From NCBI RefSeq assembly GCF_036077095.1, contig NZ_CP107960.1, forward strand, positions 8,742,001 through 8,806,000: 64,000 nucleotides of DNA, given 5' to 3'. The notes beneath the pieces were generated by a model. The model was not told where the DNA came from. It made no database searches and saw only the letters and a list, made by a program, of their open reading frames with translations. The DNA is from Streptomyces sp. NBC_00376 (GTDB taxonomy: Bacteria; Actinomycetota; Actinomycetes; Streptomycetales; Streptomycetaceae). This document shows, piece after piece, positions 53,585 to 62,146 of this stretch. The stretch's first letter is position 1; each line of letters opens with the position of its first letter. Both the position numbers and the translations under genes were made by a program.

Positions 53585-53607
53585 CTCGCGTCGGTGACGG
53601 TCGCCTA
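53585..53607 (-). promoter_or_regulatory. Shared promoter motif, copy 1
   Basis: CTCGCGTCGGTGACGG followed by TCGCCTA (plus-strand reading), 56 bp upstream of the oxidoreductase start. The 16-bp core is identical to 59185-59200, which is also upstream of a leftward gene, and both are followed by CCTA at the same distance and by a CCTACG/CTACG tract. Confidence 0.6.
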
Positions 53608-53720
53608 AGCGACGGGCCTACGCAGGGTCGGCCTGCCGACGACGTGATCGAGTACGGCGCCGCACCGCGTGCGGGCACCGCGCCATGATCGGCCATGGGA
53701 GCGGGCGGACGGGGGAGCGG

Positions 53721-54185
53721 TCAGTCCGTGTCGCGCGGGAGCGAGGCGAGGAGCTGGCCGAGGAGCACGCCCAGAGTGTCGACCTCGTCGGGGGAGAGCG
53801 GGTCGAAGAAGGAGTGGCGGACCGTCTCGACGTGCTGCGGTGCGGCGGCCTCGATCGCGTCCCGGCCCTGGGGGGTCATGCGCACCATCGAGCCGCGCGC
53901 GTCGTCCGTGCACGGCTCGCGGGCGACCAGGCCGCGTGACTCCATCCGGCTGACCTGATGTGACAGCCGGCTGCGCTCCCAGCCCAGCTCCGCCTGGAGT
54001 TCCCTGGCTCGCAGGACGTCGCCCGGCGACTCGGACAGGGGGACGAGGACCGCGTACTCGGCCCCGGACAGTGTGGAGTCGCGGGCGAGCTGCCTGTCCA
54101 AGGCGCTTTGCAGCCGGCGCTGCAGGTCCCGGTACTGCTTCCAGACAGCCGCCTCACGCTCGTCGAGCCAGCGTGGTTCGTTCAT
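53721..54185 (-). CDS. MarR-family regulator
   Basis: 154 residues from ATG 54185; an upstream extension of the frame lacks a binding site and family similarity. Winged HTH (LSGAEYAVLVPLSESPGDVL, ELQAELGWERSRLSHQVSRM, wing CTDDARGSMVRMTPQG). It lies 158 bp downstream of the esterase gene in the same orientation, and may bind the palindrome at 55415-55434 upstream of the esterase. Confidence 0.88.
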   Translation of the reverse strand: MNEPRWLDEREAAVWKQYRDLQRRLQSALDRQLARDSTLSGAEYAVLVPLSESPGDVLRARELQAELGWERSRLSHQVSRMESRGLVAREPCTDDARGSMVRMTPQGRDAIEAAAPQHVETVRHSFFDPLSPDEVDTLGVLLGQLLASLPRDTD

Positions 54186-54343
54186 GGGGCCAATCTTCTG
54201 GGTGCGGGTCCGATGGTGCGGAGATCGTAGCCGGAGGGCCGTCCGAGGCTTCGCGCGGTGTCCGGCTGCAGCGGCGACCGGGGCGGACCGGGGCGGGTGG
54301 GACCAGGGCGTGCCGAGCAGGAGCGTGCCGAACCTGTGCACGT

Positions 54344-55342
54344 CTACAGCACCCGGCGCAGCCAGCGCAGCCTGGCCGCGCGGGCGGCTCGGGACAGTGC
54401 CGCGCCCGGCACCATCGCGTCGAAGCCGTGGAATCCGCCGGGCCAGACGTGCAGTTCCGCATCGCCGCCGGCGAGCCAGAAGCGGGACGCGTACGCGACG
54501 ACCTCGTCCCGGAACGTCTCGGCGGAGCCGACGTCGACGAAGAGCGGCGGCAATCCCGCCAGGCTGGCCGCACGGGCCGGGGCCGCGTACGGGGAGACGT
54601 CGGCGGCGCCCCGCGCCTCCCCGAGCAGCGACGTCCAGCCGGTCTTGTTCGACGTGCGGTCCCAGACACCGCGCCCAGCCATCTGGAGGCCGGACAACGA
54701 GTCGTTGCGGTCGTCGAGCATCGGGCAGGCGAGAAGTTGTCCGGCGAGGCGCGGGCCACCGTGGTCCCGGGCCAGGAGCGTGGCCGCCGCGGTCAGGCCA
54801 CCGCCCGCACTGGCCCCGGCGACCACGAGCCGGTCGGGATCGACCCCGATGGCAGCCGAGTGCTCCGCGACCCAGACCAGTCCCGCATACACGTCCTCGA
54901 TCGCCGCAGGGTAGGGGTGCTCCGGGGCGAGCCGATAGTCGACCGACACGAGGACGACTTCGAGCTCCTCCACCCAGTCGAGCATCTCCCCGATGAGGTT
55001 GCGGTTATCGCCGAGGATCAAGCCGCCGCCATGGGTGAAGTACACGGCCGGTCGGGGGGCGGCGACGCCGTGCGGGCGGCAGATCAGCAGCGGGACGTCG
55101 GGAGGGCCCGGTATCCGGCGTTCCCGCACCTCGATTGCCCCGCCGCGCGTCAGGTCTTCGTCCGACGGCCGTAGGGCGGCGACGGTCCGGCGCACGGCCG
55201 GGATCATCGAGGGCAGGATCGCGGGCGGCAGGACTCCAGCCAGCGGCGCGAGAGCCGGGGCGAGTTCGGGGTCGAAAGGCGGCGGCGGGCCGGGGGCCGA
55301 GTTCCCGGCTGCGTGGGGTTCGCGAGGTGAAGGGGGAGCCAT
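54344..55342 (-). CDS. Alpha/beta hydrolase of the HSL (hormone-sensitive lipase) type
   Basis: 332 residues from ATG 55342 with GGAGG 7 nt upstream. Oxyanion motif HGGG (104-107), nucleophile Ser178 in GASAGGG, Asp in the DVGSAE region and catalytic His in HGFD near the C-terminus. HSL-type esterases hydrolyse short-chain esters in the cytoplasm. The palindrome upstream and the MarR gene downstream suggest substrate-inducible expression. Divergent from the LuxR-type activator gene at 55675. Confidence 0.9.
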   Translation of the reverse strand: MAPPSPREPHAAGNSAPGPPPPFDPELAPALAPLAGVLPPAILPSMIPAVRRTVAALRPSDEDLTRGGAIEVRERRIPGPPDVPLLICRPHGVAAPRPAVYFTHGGGLILGDNRNLIGEMLDWVEELEVVLVSVDYRLAPEHPYPAAIEDVYAGLVWVAEHSAAIGVDPDRLVVAGASAGGGLTAAATLLARDHGGPRLAGQLLACPMLDDRNDSLSGLQMAGRGVWDRTSNKTGWTSLLGEARGAADVSPYAAPARAASLAGLPPLFVDVGSAETFRDEVVAYASRFWLAGGDAELHVWPGGFHGFDAMVPGAALSRAARAARLRWLRRVL

Positions 55343-55414
55343 CAGTCCTCCTGGGTGGTGTCTCCGAGGGTGCTCGGCGTGCCGGCGACGACACGCAGGC
55401 AAGACCATCAGCTA

Positions 55415-55434
55415 CTTGTTGACACGTCAACAAG
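55415..55434. promoter_or_regulatory. Palindromic operator candidate upstream of the esterase
   Basis: CTTGTTGAC-AC-GTCAACAAG, perfect 9-bp arms with a 2-bp centre, 73-92 bp before the esterase start and 240 bp before the LuxR-type start. The shape (TTGTTGAC half-site) fits a MarR-family dimer; the MarR at 53721-54185 is the nearest candidate. Confidence 0.65.
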
Positions 55435-55674
55435 CTGGATGGGACTCTCACCGTGCGCCGGCTCGCGTCGCATCCGGGAAACGAGAGGGAGTCCCATGGC
55501 CAAACTCGCAGGCGAAGTGCCCGTTCGCGTCGGCAGAACCCACCTAGACGGCCGGCCCAGCATCACGCCCGCGAGTTTCGGCGTCCGGGTCGAGAGCGCC
55601 TGCATGCCATCGCCGGTCGCATCCCCTGCCATACCACCGGTCGCCACCGGCGCGTGCGCAGGACGGGTCCTCTG

Positions 55675-58437
55675 ATGCGGGGATCGGGTCCGGGAGGGGA
55701 ACGGCACGCGCTCCTCGGCCGACGGAGCGAGTGGGACACCGTGGACCGGCTGATCGACGGCATCCGGTCCCGGCACGGCGGAGCGCTGGTCGTGCGGGGA
55801 GAACCGGGAATCGGCAAGACCGCACTGATCGACCAGGCCTTGGCGGCACCGGGCCTGAAGATGCTGCGTGCCGTGGGCGCCGAGTTCGAATCGGAACTCG
55901 CTTTCGCCGCCCTCCACCAGCTCTGCGGGCCGGTCCTGCGCTGGCAGGAATGCTTACCAGTACCCCAACGCGAGGCTCTCGACGCGGCGTTCGGGCGCAC
56001 CGGGGACGGGACGCCCAACCGCTTCCACGTGGGCCTGGCGGTGCTCAACCTCCTCTCCGAGGCCGCGGCCGAGCAGCCCGTCCTCTGCGTCGTCGACGAC
56101 GCGCACTGGCTCGACCAGGCGTCGGCCCAGGCACTGGCCTTCGTCGCGCGCCGGCTCCAGGCCGAACCCGTGGGACTGATCTTCGCCGAGCGTGATGCAA
56201 GCGAACGCCACGAACCAGCGGGCCTCCCCGAACTGGCCTGCCTCCCCGAGGTGAGGCTGCGCGGCCTGGCGGACGACGACGCCCGCCGTCTTCTTGCCTC
56301 GCAGATCCACGTGCCTCTCGACGCTGCCGTGCACGACCGCATCCTCGCCGAGGCGCGCGGCAATCCGCTGGCCCTCCTCGAACTGCCCCACGGCGCGGAC
56401 CTCGCGGGCGGGTTCGCGCTGCCGGCTACCTCCCCCACGTCGAGGAAGGTAGCAGCGAGCTACCGGGCCAGACTGGCCGAGCTCCCCGCCGAGGCACGAA
56501 CCCTGCTGCTGATCGCGGCGGCCGAGCCGACCGGCTGTCCGATCCTCCTGGGCGCGGCGGCGGAGCGACTCGGCATCCCCGCCGAGGCAGTGACGCTCGC
56601 CGAGGAGTCCGGGTTGCTGGCTATCGGCGGACGGGCGCGGTTCCACCATCCGCTGGTACGGTCGACCGTCTACCGGTCCGCCGCCCTCGACGACCGCCGC
56701 GCGGTCCACCGCGCCCTCGCCGAGGCCGTCGCGGACACAGAGCCAGACCGCAAGGCGTGGCACTCCGCGCAAGCCGCGTGCAAGCCGGACGAGGACGTCG
56801 CCGCGGCGCTGGAGCGCTCGGCGGAGCGGGCCCGGGGCCGCGGTGGCGTCGCCGCGGCGGCGGCATTCCTGGAGAAGGCGGCGAATCTGACGCCGGATTT
56901 TGCTCGTCGCGGCGTACGAGCTGTCGCCGCGGCGCGCGCCAAGCGGGACAGCGGCGATGCCGAAGCGGCGCTGTCCCTGCTGTCCATGGCGGAAGCCGGA
57001 CCGCTCGACGACCTCCAGAGGGCCACAGTGGCCACGCTGCGCGCTCGGATGGCGTTCGACAGGAACCGGGACGACGCCGCTGTCGAGAAGTTGCTCTGGG
57101 CGGCCCGGCTCATGGCGCCGCTCGACACCTGCACGGCCCGCGAGACGTTCCTCGAAGCCTTCGCCGCAGCGGTGTTCGTCGGCCGGTTCACCCCCGTCGA
57201 CCGTATGCGCGAGACCGCCGAGACCGTCCGTGTTCTGAGCCCCACCCCATTGGGGTCACGCCCGCTCGACGTACTGCTCGACGGATTGACAGCCCAGGTC
57301 AGGCACGGGTACGCGGCGGCCGTGCCGGAACTGCGGCGGGCCGTGGACGTCTACCGGGGCGGTGCGGGACGCGACGCCTGTGACGTGGGCCAGTTATGGG
57401 CCGCCTGCGGTCCCGCGATGGACCTGTGGGACGACACGGCCTGGCGGGAGCTGGCCACCCGTCAGCTTGAGCTGGTGCGCGGCGCGGGCATGCTCGCCGA
57501 ACTCCCCGTGGCCCTCAGCTACCGGGCCCTCGCCCACGTCCACGCCGGCGAGTTCGCCGATGCCGCCGCACTGGTCGACGAAGCGCACGCGATCGCGGCC
57601 GAGGTGGGCACCCCGGCCATGCTCCACGTCGACGTCACCGTCGCCGCGTGGCGCGGCGACGAGGAACGCACCACCCGGCTCGCCGACATCGCCACCCACG
57701 ACGCAGCGGCGCGCGGTGAGGGGCGGCTTCTCAGCGCCACGGAGTACGCCCGGACTGTACTGCTCAACGGGCTGGGCCGGTACGACGCCGCCCTCGCGAC
57801 CTGCCTGACCGCCGGTGACCTCGACGAGATCAGCTTCTACTCCTGGGTACCCGTGGAGTTCATCGAGGCGGCGACCCACGCGGGACGTCCCGATCTCGCG
57901 GAGCCCGTGATGAGACGCCTGTCCGAGCGTACCGCCGCTAGCGGCTCCGAGTGGGCGCTCGGCACGGAGTTGCGCTCGCGGGCCCTGCTCACCGAGGGGC
58001 CGACGGCCGAGAAACTGTACCGGGAGGCGATCGAGCGGCTCGCGGGCAGCGAGGGCGCCCCGCACGTGGCACGTGCCCGGCTGCTGTACGGGGAGTGGCT
58101 GCGCCGTGAGGGCCGGCGCACCGAGGCGCGGGTGGAGCTGCAGGCGGCATACGAGCAGCTGTCCGCGCTCGGGGCTGCGGCGTTTGCCGCGCGGGCCGCC
58201 CGAGAACTTGCCGCGACCGGCGCCCGCGCGCGGAAGCGGGTCGGCGAGGTGCCAACCCGCCTCACCGCGCAGGAGTTCCAGATCGCCCGGCTGGTCGCCA
58301 CGGGCGCGACGTCCAAGGAGGTGGGCACGCAGCTCTTCTTGAGCCCACGCACCATCGACGCCCACCTGCGGAACATCTTCCGCAAGCTCGGTGTCACCTC
58401 TCGTCGCCAACTACGGGACCTGCCACTGACGACCTGA
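55675..58437 (+). CDS. LuxR-family transcriptional activator of the LAL type
   Basis: 920 residues from ATG 55675 (the frame is open upstream but lacks a better start). N-terminal AAA/STAND ATPase: Walker A GEPGIGKT (about 42-49), Walker B LCVVDDAHWLD (about 135-146). A TPR-like helical middle follows, then a C-terminal LuxR HTH (about 862-915: LTAQEFQIARLVATGATSKE, LSPRTIDAHLRNIFRKLGVT). Large ATP-binding LuxR regulators act as pathway-specific activators in Streptomyces. It is divergent from the esterase and convergent (18 bp) with the isochorismatase-family gene, so it may control this small cluster. Confidence 0.92.
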   Translation: MRGSGPGGERHALLGRRSEWDTVDRLIDGIRSRHGGALVVRGEPGIGKTALIDQALAAPGLKMLRAVGAEFESELAFAALHQLCGPVLRWQECLPVPQREALDAAFGRTGDGTPNRFHVGLAVLNLLSEAAAEQPVLCVVDDAHWLDQASAQALAFVARRLQAEPVGLIFAERDASERHEPAGLPELACLPEVRLRGLADDDARRLLASQIHVPLDAAVHDRILAEARGNPLALLELPHGADLAGGFALPATSPTSRKVAASYRARLAELPAEARTLLLIAAAEPTGCPILLGAAAERLGIPAEAVTLAEESGLLAIGGRARFHHPLVRSTVYRSAALDDRRAVHRALAEAVADTEPDRKAWHSAQAACKPDEDVAAALERSAERARGRGGVAAAAAFLEKAANLTPDFARRGVRAVAAARAKRDSGDAEAALSLLSMAEAGPLDDLQRATVATLRARMAFDRNRDDAAVEKLLWAARLMAPLDTCTARETFLEAFAAAVFVGRFTPVDRMRETAETVRVLSPTPLGSRPLDVLLDGLTAQVRHGYAAAVPELRRAVDVYRGGAGRDACDVGQLWAACGPAMDLWDDTAWRELATRQLELVRGAGMLAELPVALSYRALAHVHAGEFADAAALVDEAHAIAAEVGTPAMLHVDVTVAAWRGDEERTTRLADIATHDAAARGEGRLLSATEYARTVLLNGLGRYDAALATCLTAGDLDEISFYSWVPVEFIEAATHAGRPDLAEPVMRRLSERTAASGSEWALGTELRSRALLTEGPTAEKLYREAIERLAGSEGAPHVARARLLYGEWLRREGRRTEARVELQAAYEQLSALGAAAFAARAARELAATGARARKRVGEVPTRLTAQEFQIARLVATGATSKEVGTQLFLSPRTIDAHLRNIFRKLGVTSRRQLRDLPLTT

Positions 58438-58455
58438 GGGCGGGTTCCGGGCTCG

Positions 58456-59103
58456 TCAGTCCTGGCCGAGGAGCTGAAGCTCCCAGGCCAGGCTCGTGCC
58501 GAAGCTTCCACCGTGGTCGAACATGATCTGGCTGATGCCGGGGACGGTCGCCTCGCGCGCCCAGTCGCGCTGCCATTCCGAGACGACGGTGCCGGCGGTC
58601 ATCGGGATGACACCCGCCTGGACCATGCGTTGGACCCCGCGCTCGTGTGCCTCGGCCGTCGTCGCGCCGGACGCGTCCGTCACCGCGTAGACCCGGTAGC
58701 CGTCGCCCAGCGCGTGGATCGCCGGGAAGGCAAGGCAGATGTCCGTCCACAGGCCGGCTATGACGAGGTCCTTGCGGCCGGTGGCGGCGACGGCATCGAC
58801 GACCCGCTGGTCCTCCCAGGTGTTGATCGTGGTACGGTCGATCGGCCTCTGGTCCGGAAAAACATCCTGGATCTGCCGGATGATCCGCCCGCCCCGGTCC
58901 TCGACCACGGTGCTGAGGATCGTAGGTACCTCGAACAGCTTGGCGCCCTTGGCCAGCGCGGTCACGTTGTTGACCACGAGGTTGGGGTCCATGCTGTGCA
59001 TCCCGGCGAACTGCGCACCCTGGTGGTCGATCAGTAGGAGGACCGACCTCTCGGGCACGAGCAGTGCGTCCAGGCCGGTGTAGGTGACGCCGTTGGCTGC
59101 CAT
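58456..59103 (-). CDS. Isochorismatase-family hydrolase
   Basis: 215 residues from ATG 59103 (GGAG upstream). Catalytic Asp26 (LLLIDHQGAQ), Cys123 (AGLWTDICLAFPA) and a central Lys. Less than half identical by eye to the member at 49838, and it has the extra GMHSMDPN loop seen in YcaC-like proteins from Streptomyces. An upstream motif is shared with the oxidoreductase operon, suggesting joint control. Substrate unknown. Confidence 0.9.
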   Translation of the reverse strand: MAANGVTYTGLDALLVPERSVLLLIDHQGAQFAGMHSMDPNLVVNNVTALAKGAKLFEVPTILSTVVEDRGGRIIRQIQDVFPDQRPIDRTTINTWEDQRVVDAVAATGRKDLVIAGLWTDICLAFPAIHALGDGYRVYAVTDASGATTAEAHERGVQRMVQAGVIPMTAGTVVSEWQRDWAREATVPGISQIMFDHGGSFGTSLAWELQLLGQD

Positions 59104-59184
59104 GTATGAATCTCCGGTCTCGCTGGTTCCCCGAGAGGCCGATCGGCCTCTTGCCGAACCGAACTTCCCATCGCGGAGCGCTGC

Positions 59185-59207
59185 CTCGCGTCGGTGACGG
59201 CTACCTA
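59185..59207 (-). promoter_or_regulatory. Shared promoter motif, copy 2
   Basis: CTCGCGTCGGTGACGG followed by CTACCTA, 82 bp upstream of the isochorismatase-family start. See the matching copy at 53585-53607. Confidence 0.6.
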
Positions 59208-59423
59208 GCCACGCCCTACGTACGCACCCCCGTCCCGTCTCCCCGGACGACGCACGTCCCCTGGGGACGGGAGCGCCCCAGGGGCGTCGGCGCCCAACTG
59301 CCCGAGGTTTCGGTGCGAGAAGTCCTCGAACTTGAACGCCTCCGCCAGGAAGAGGCAGACGCAACGACTCGGTACGCGACTGAGGTCGGGGCGTGCCGAC
59401 CTGGCGGGTCGGCTGGTGGGTGA

Positions 59424-59810
59424 TTAGCAGTCGGCCTTCCGGGCGAGCACGAGTTCGGTGCTCTTGTGCCTCCGGGTGGGCCTGCGGGCCGCACGGTCGG
59501 AGACCAGTCCGGCGATGGCGGCGTGGGTTTCGGCGTAGGACTCGCATCGGCCGAGGTACCGCTGGAGCGGCCGCCACTTCTTCTCCTCGCCGATGCTGTG
59601 CTCCACGCAGATCCGCGCGGAGGACTGCCGTCGGCGCGCCTCGCGCCAGGCGTAGTTCTCGTCCAGTGGCACTTTGTCCTTCGGCTTGCGTGGCGGTGCC
59701 TGGACCTGGTTGGGGAAGTTGTTGGCCAGGCCCCGGTGTCCCTCGTCGACCTTCGCCTTGACCTGCGGATGCAGACACAGCTGCTCGGCGATGCCTTCGG
59801 TGCGCATCGC
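59424..59810 (-). pseudogene. DDE_Tnp_4-type (IS5 superfamily) transposase, C-terminal relic
   Basis: The frame holds KVDEGHRGLANNFPNQVQAP, then YAWREARRRQSSARICVEHS and IGEEKKWRPLQRYLGR, the end of a Harbinger-like transposase with the last acidic residue in VEHSIGEEKKW. The N-terminal catalytic half is missing. A different type from the IS5 copies at 4.9 and 16.8 kb. 59811-60200 holds no supported gene. Confidence 0.65.
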
Positions 59811-60209
59811 GGCCTGGTCGTGCTTTCTGCCGGGCCGGTCGGCCCCGGACCACAGCAGGCGTCCCGAGCCGTCGCTGCTCCGCCTTGGCCCGTCAGCGGG
59901 GCTCCAGTCCTGCCGACCGTGGACCGACCCCTGCTGGCGGCAGGGCGGGGTGGTGGTGAGCCGATCCCGGCTGTGGTCCAGGCTGTTTCGCTGTCACCCG
60001 GGGCAGCGTCGCGAGTACGGGCAGCGTTGCGATATGGCCCTGTCCTGTTGATCACGTCGACCAGAACCGGGGCCCGTGTCTTCAGGGGCTGCGGGCGCCG
60101 GCTGCCGGGCTGGCCGGTGGTCACATCTGGAAGATGGGCTGGCCCTGCGGAACGTGCGAAGTGGCCGCAGGGCCGTCCCGGGACCACCGTCCTGTCAGGG
60201 CACTCACGC

Positions 60210-60640
60210 CCAGGGTGCCGCGGGTGGTCGTCACCGACAAGCTGCGTTCCTACGGCGCCGCTCACCGCGAGGTCATGCCCTCGGTGGAGCATCGCTCGCA
60301 CAAGGGCCTGAACAACCGGGCCGAGAACAGCCACCAGCCGACGAGCAACGCGAACGGGCGATGAAGGGCTTCCGCAGCGTGGGCGGGGCCGGGCAATTCC
60401 TATCCGCGTTCAGCGGTATCTCACCCCACTTCCGGCCCCGACGCCACCTGATGACCGCATCCGAACACCGAGCCGAAATGACCAACCGCCTCACCATCCG
60501 GGAGCAGATCACCGGCGTCACCGGCCGGCCTACCGCGGCCGGAGCCCAGGTCGGCACCCGGCCCCACCACACCTCGACGCACCGTCAGACACCCACGCAC
60601 CCAACAACGTGACAAGGCTGTCAGACCCCCACCCTCCGCC
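60210..60640 (+). pseudogene. IS6-family transposase, C-terminal relic
   Basis: It begins at VTDKLRSYGAAHREVMPSVE (second Asp), continues NNRAENSHQPT, shifts frame near 60345, and resumes as RAMKGFRSVGGAGQFLSAFS to a stop at 60612. The IS end with ACGTTGTTGGGT in inverse follows, similar to the end near 9968. N-terminus and first Asp are missing. Confidence 0.75.
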
Positions 60641-60858
60641 TACCACATCTCTCCGACATACCGCAGGGGTCACCAATAGTCACTGCCCGACGACAATGTG
60701 AAAACCTCAGTAACCATCCCCGCGTTTGGCCTGGCCGGCGACCTGAGCGTCTTTTCCTTCATCATTGCTTTCGGCCTCACCAGGGCAGCTCCTCATGCCG
60801 GCTGGCTGAAACGGCCCCTGCCTCGTATGGCACACGGGAGACACCTTGAGATGACATG
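60641..60858. other. Short unassigned stretch between IS6 relic and IS3
   Basis: A 63-codon frame (60698-60889, GTG start) has one hydrophobic segment (GDLSVFSFIIAFGLTRAA) but runs into the IS3 end, so I do not call it a gene. Nothing else is visible. Confidence 0.3.
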
Positions 60859-60889
60859 TGAGGTTCCCCCGCAGCGTGGGAGTGGCTGA

Positions 60890-61810
60890 CTAGCTGGTCA
60901 GAGCGGGTTGACGTGGTTTCAGGTTCACTTGTTCGGTCGCTGCCTGGTCGGCGTAGTACTTCTCCTCGAACTCGATCGGGCTGAGGTAGCCCAGCCGTTT
61001 CTGGATGCGGCGGGGGTTGTAGAAGCCGTCGATGTACTCGAAGAGCGCGAGGTTCGCTTCGGCCCTGGTGGCGAAGACGCGGCCGCGGATGCACTCGGTC
61101 TTGATGACCATCCACAGGTTCTCCGCCAGGGCATTGTCGAACGAGTCGCCGACCGAGCCCATGGACGCCTGGATACCGGCCCTGACCAGGCGTGTTGTGA
61201 GCTTCACGGACGTGTATTGACAGCCGTGGTCGGCGTGGTGAATGAGCTCACCGGGGGCGACCTCGCGGCTGGCCGGGGCATACTCCAGCGAGGTGAGGAC
61301 CAGGTCGGCGTCCGCGCGGGCGGAGGTCTCCCAGGCGACCACCCGGCGGGAGAGCGCGTCGCGGATCGCGGACAGCCACAACGGCCCCTCCCTGGTGGAG
61401 ATCATGGTCAGGTCGGTAACCCACAGCCGGTTCGGCCCATTCGCGGTGAAGTCGCGTTGCACCAGGTCAGGGGCCAGATCGGCGTCCGGGTCACGGCGAG
61501 TGAAACCCTTGCCCCGGCGGGGGCTGATCCCGGCCAGGCCGGCCTGGCGCATGAGCCGCTCGACGCGCTTCCTGTCGGCGTGGACGCCCTCACGCTTGAG
61601 GACGGCGTGCACGCGGGGTGAGCCGTAGATCCCGCCGGACTCGTCGTGGACCTGCCGGATCCGCCCGGTCAGCTCGGCGTCCCGGCGGCGCCGTTCGCAC
61701 GGTTCCTTCTCGGCCTGGCGCCACCGGTAGTAGGTGGAGGAGGGGATGTTCAGTTCCCGGAGTACGGGCTCGATCCCCAGATGCGGGTGCTCGTCAACGA
61801 GCGCTGTCAC
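60890..61810 (-). CDS. IS3 orfB integrase-type transposase (complete)
   Basis: 306 residues. HTH_21 N-terminus (LRELNIPSSTYYRWRQAEKE, GIYGSPRVHAVLKREGVHAD), rve core with LWVTDLTMISTREGPLW (Asp), IHHADHGCQYTSVKL (Asp) and SFDNALAENLWMVIKTECI (Glu), then the usual FYNPRRIQKRLGYLSPIEFE end. The frame is intact. With the orfA at 46328-46636 it could still act on the two outward-separated ends. Confidence 0.9.
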   Translation of the reverse strand: MTALVDEHPHLGIEPVLRELNIPSSTYYRWRQAEKEPCERRRRDAELTGRIRQVHDESGGIYGSPRVHAVLKREGVHADRKRVERLMRQAGLAGISPRRGKGFTRRDPDADLAPDLVQRDFTANGPNRLWVTDLTMISTREGPLWLSAIRDALSRRVVAWETSARADADLVLTSLEYAPASREVAPGELIHHADHGCQYTSVKLTTRLVRAGIQASMGSVGDSFDNALAENLWMVIKTECIRGRVFATRAEANLALFEYIDGFYNPRRIQKRLGYLSPIEFEEKYYADQAATEQVNLKPRQPALTS

Positions 61811-62033
61811 CTGGGCCGGGTCGGGTCGAGCTGGGCCGCGAAATAAGCCGAGGCTGTCCGCAGGACCTCATTCGCACGCTTGAGCTGGGCATTCTCCTTG
61901 CGCAGGGCGGCAAGCTCCTCACGCTCGGCGGTGGTGAGCAGGCCGTCGCGTTCGCCGGTGTCGGCCTCGGCCTGGCGGATCCAGTTGCGCAGGGCCTCGT
62001 GGTGCACGCCGAGTTCCTCGGCCATGCGGCGGA
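61807..62033 (-). pseudogene. IS3 orfA, 5'-truncated
   Basis: Matches the complete orfA at 46328-46636 from RRMAEELGVHHEALRNWI to the stop; the N-terminal ~27 codons are replaced by unrelated DNA (62034-62146, no gene recognised). The zipper is intact but most of the HTH start is lost. Confidence 0.85.
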
Positions 62034-62146
62034 GATGGGCCGAGCGTTGGACCATCTGGCGGCCGGGCAGGAGGCGGCCGGCGGCTGGCTGGTGACCTGG
62101 CGGCAGTGGGCGCCGGCGGTTGGCGACCGCCGCTGGCCGGAGGCTC

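Larger units (their letters stand above)
60859..62033 (-). mobile_element. IS3-family element C, right partial copy
   Basis: Retains the orfB end with its terminal repeat (TGAGGTTCCCCCG, 60859-60871), complete orfB and most of orfA. It lacks the first part of orfA and the other terminal repeat, breaking off at 62033. Same orientation as the partial copy at 46048-46705; together the two would make one complete element. Confidence 0.88.
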
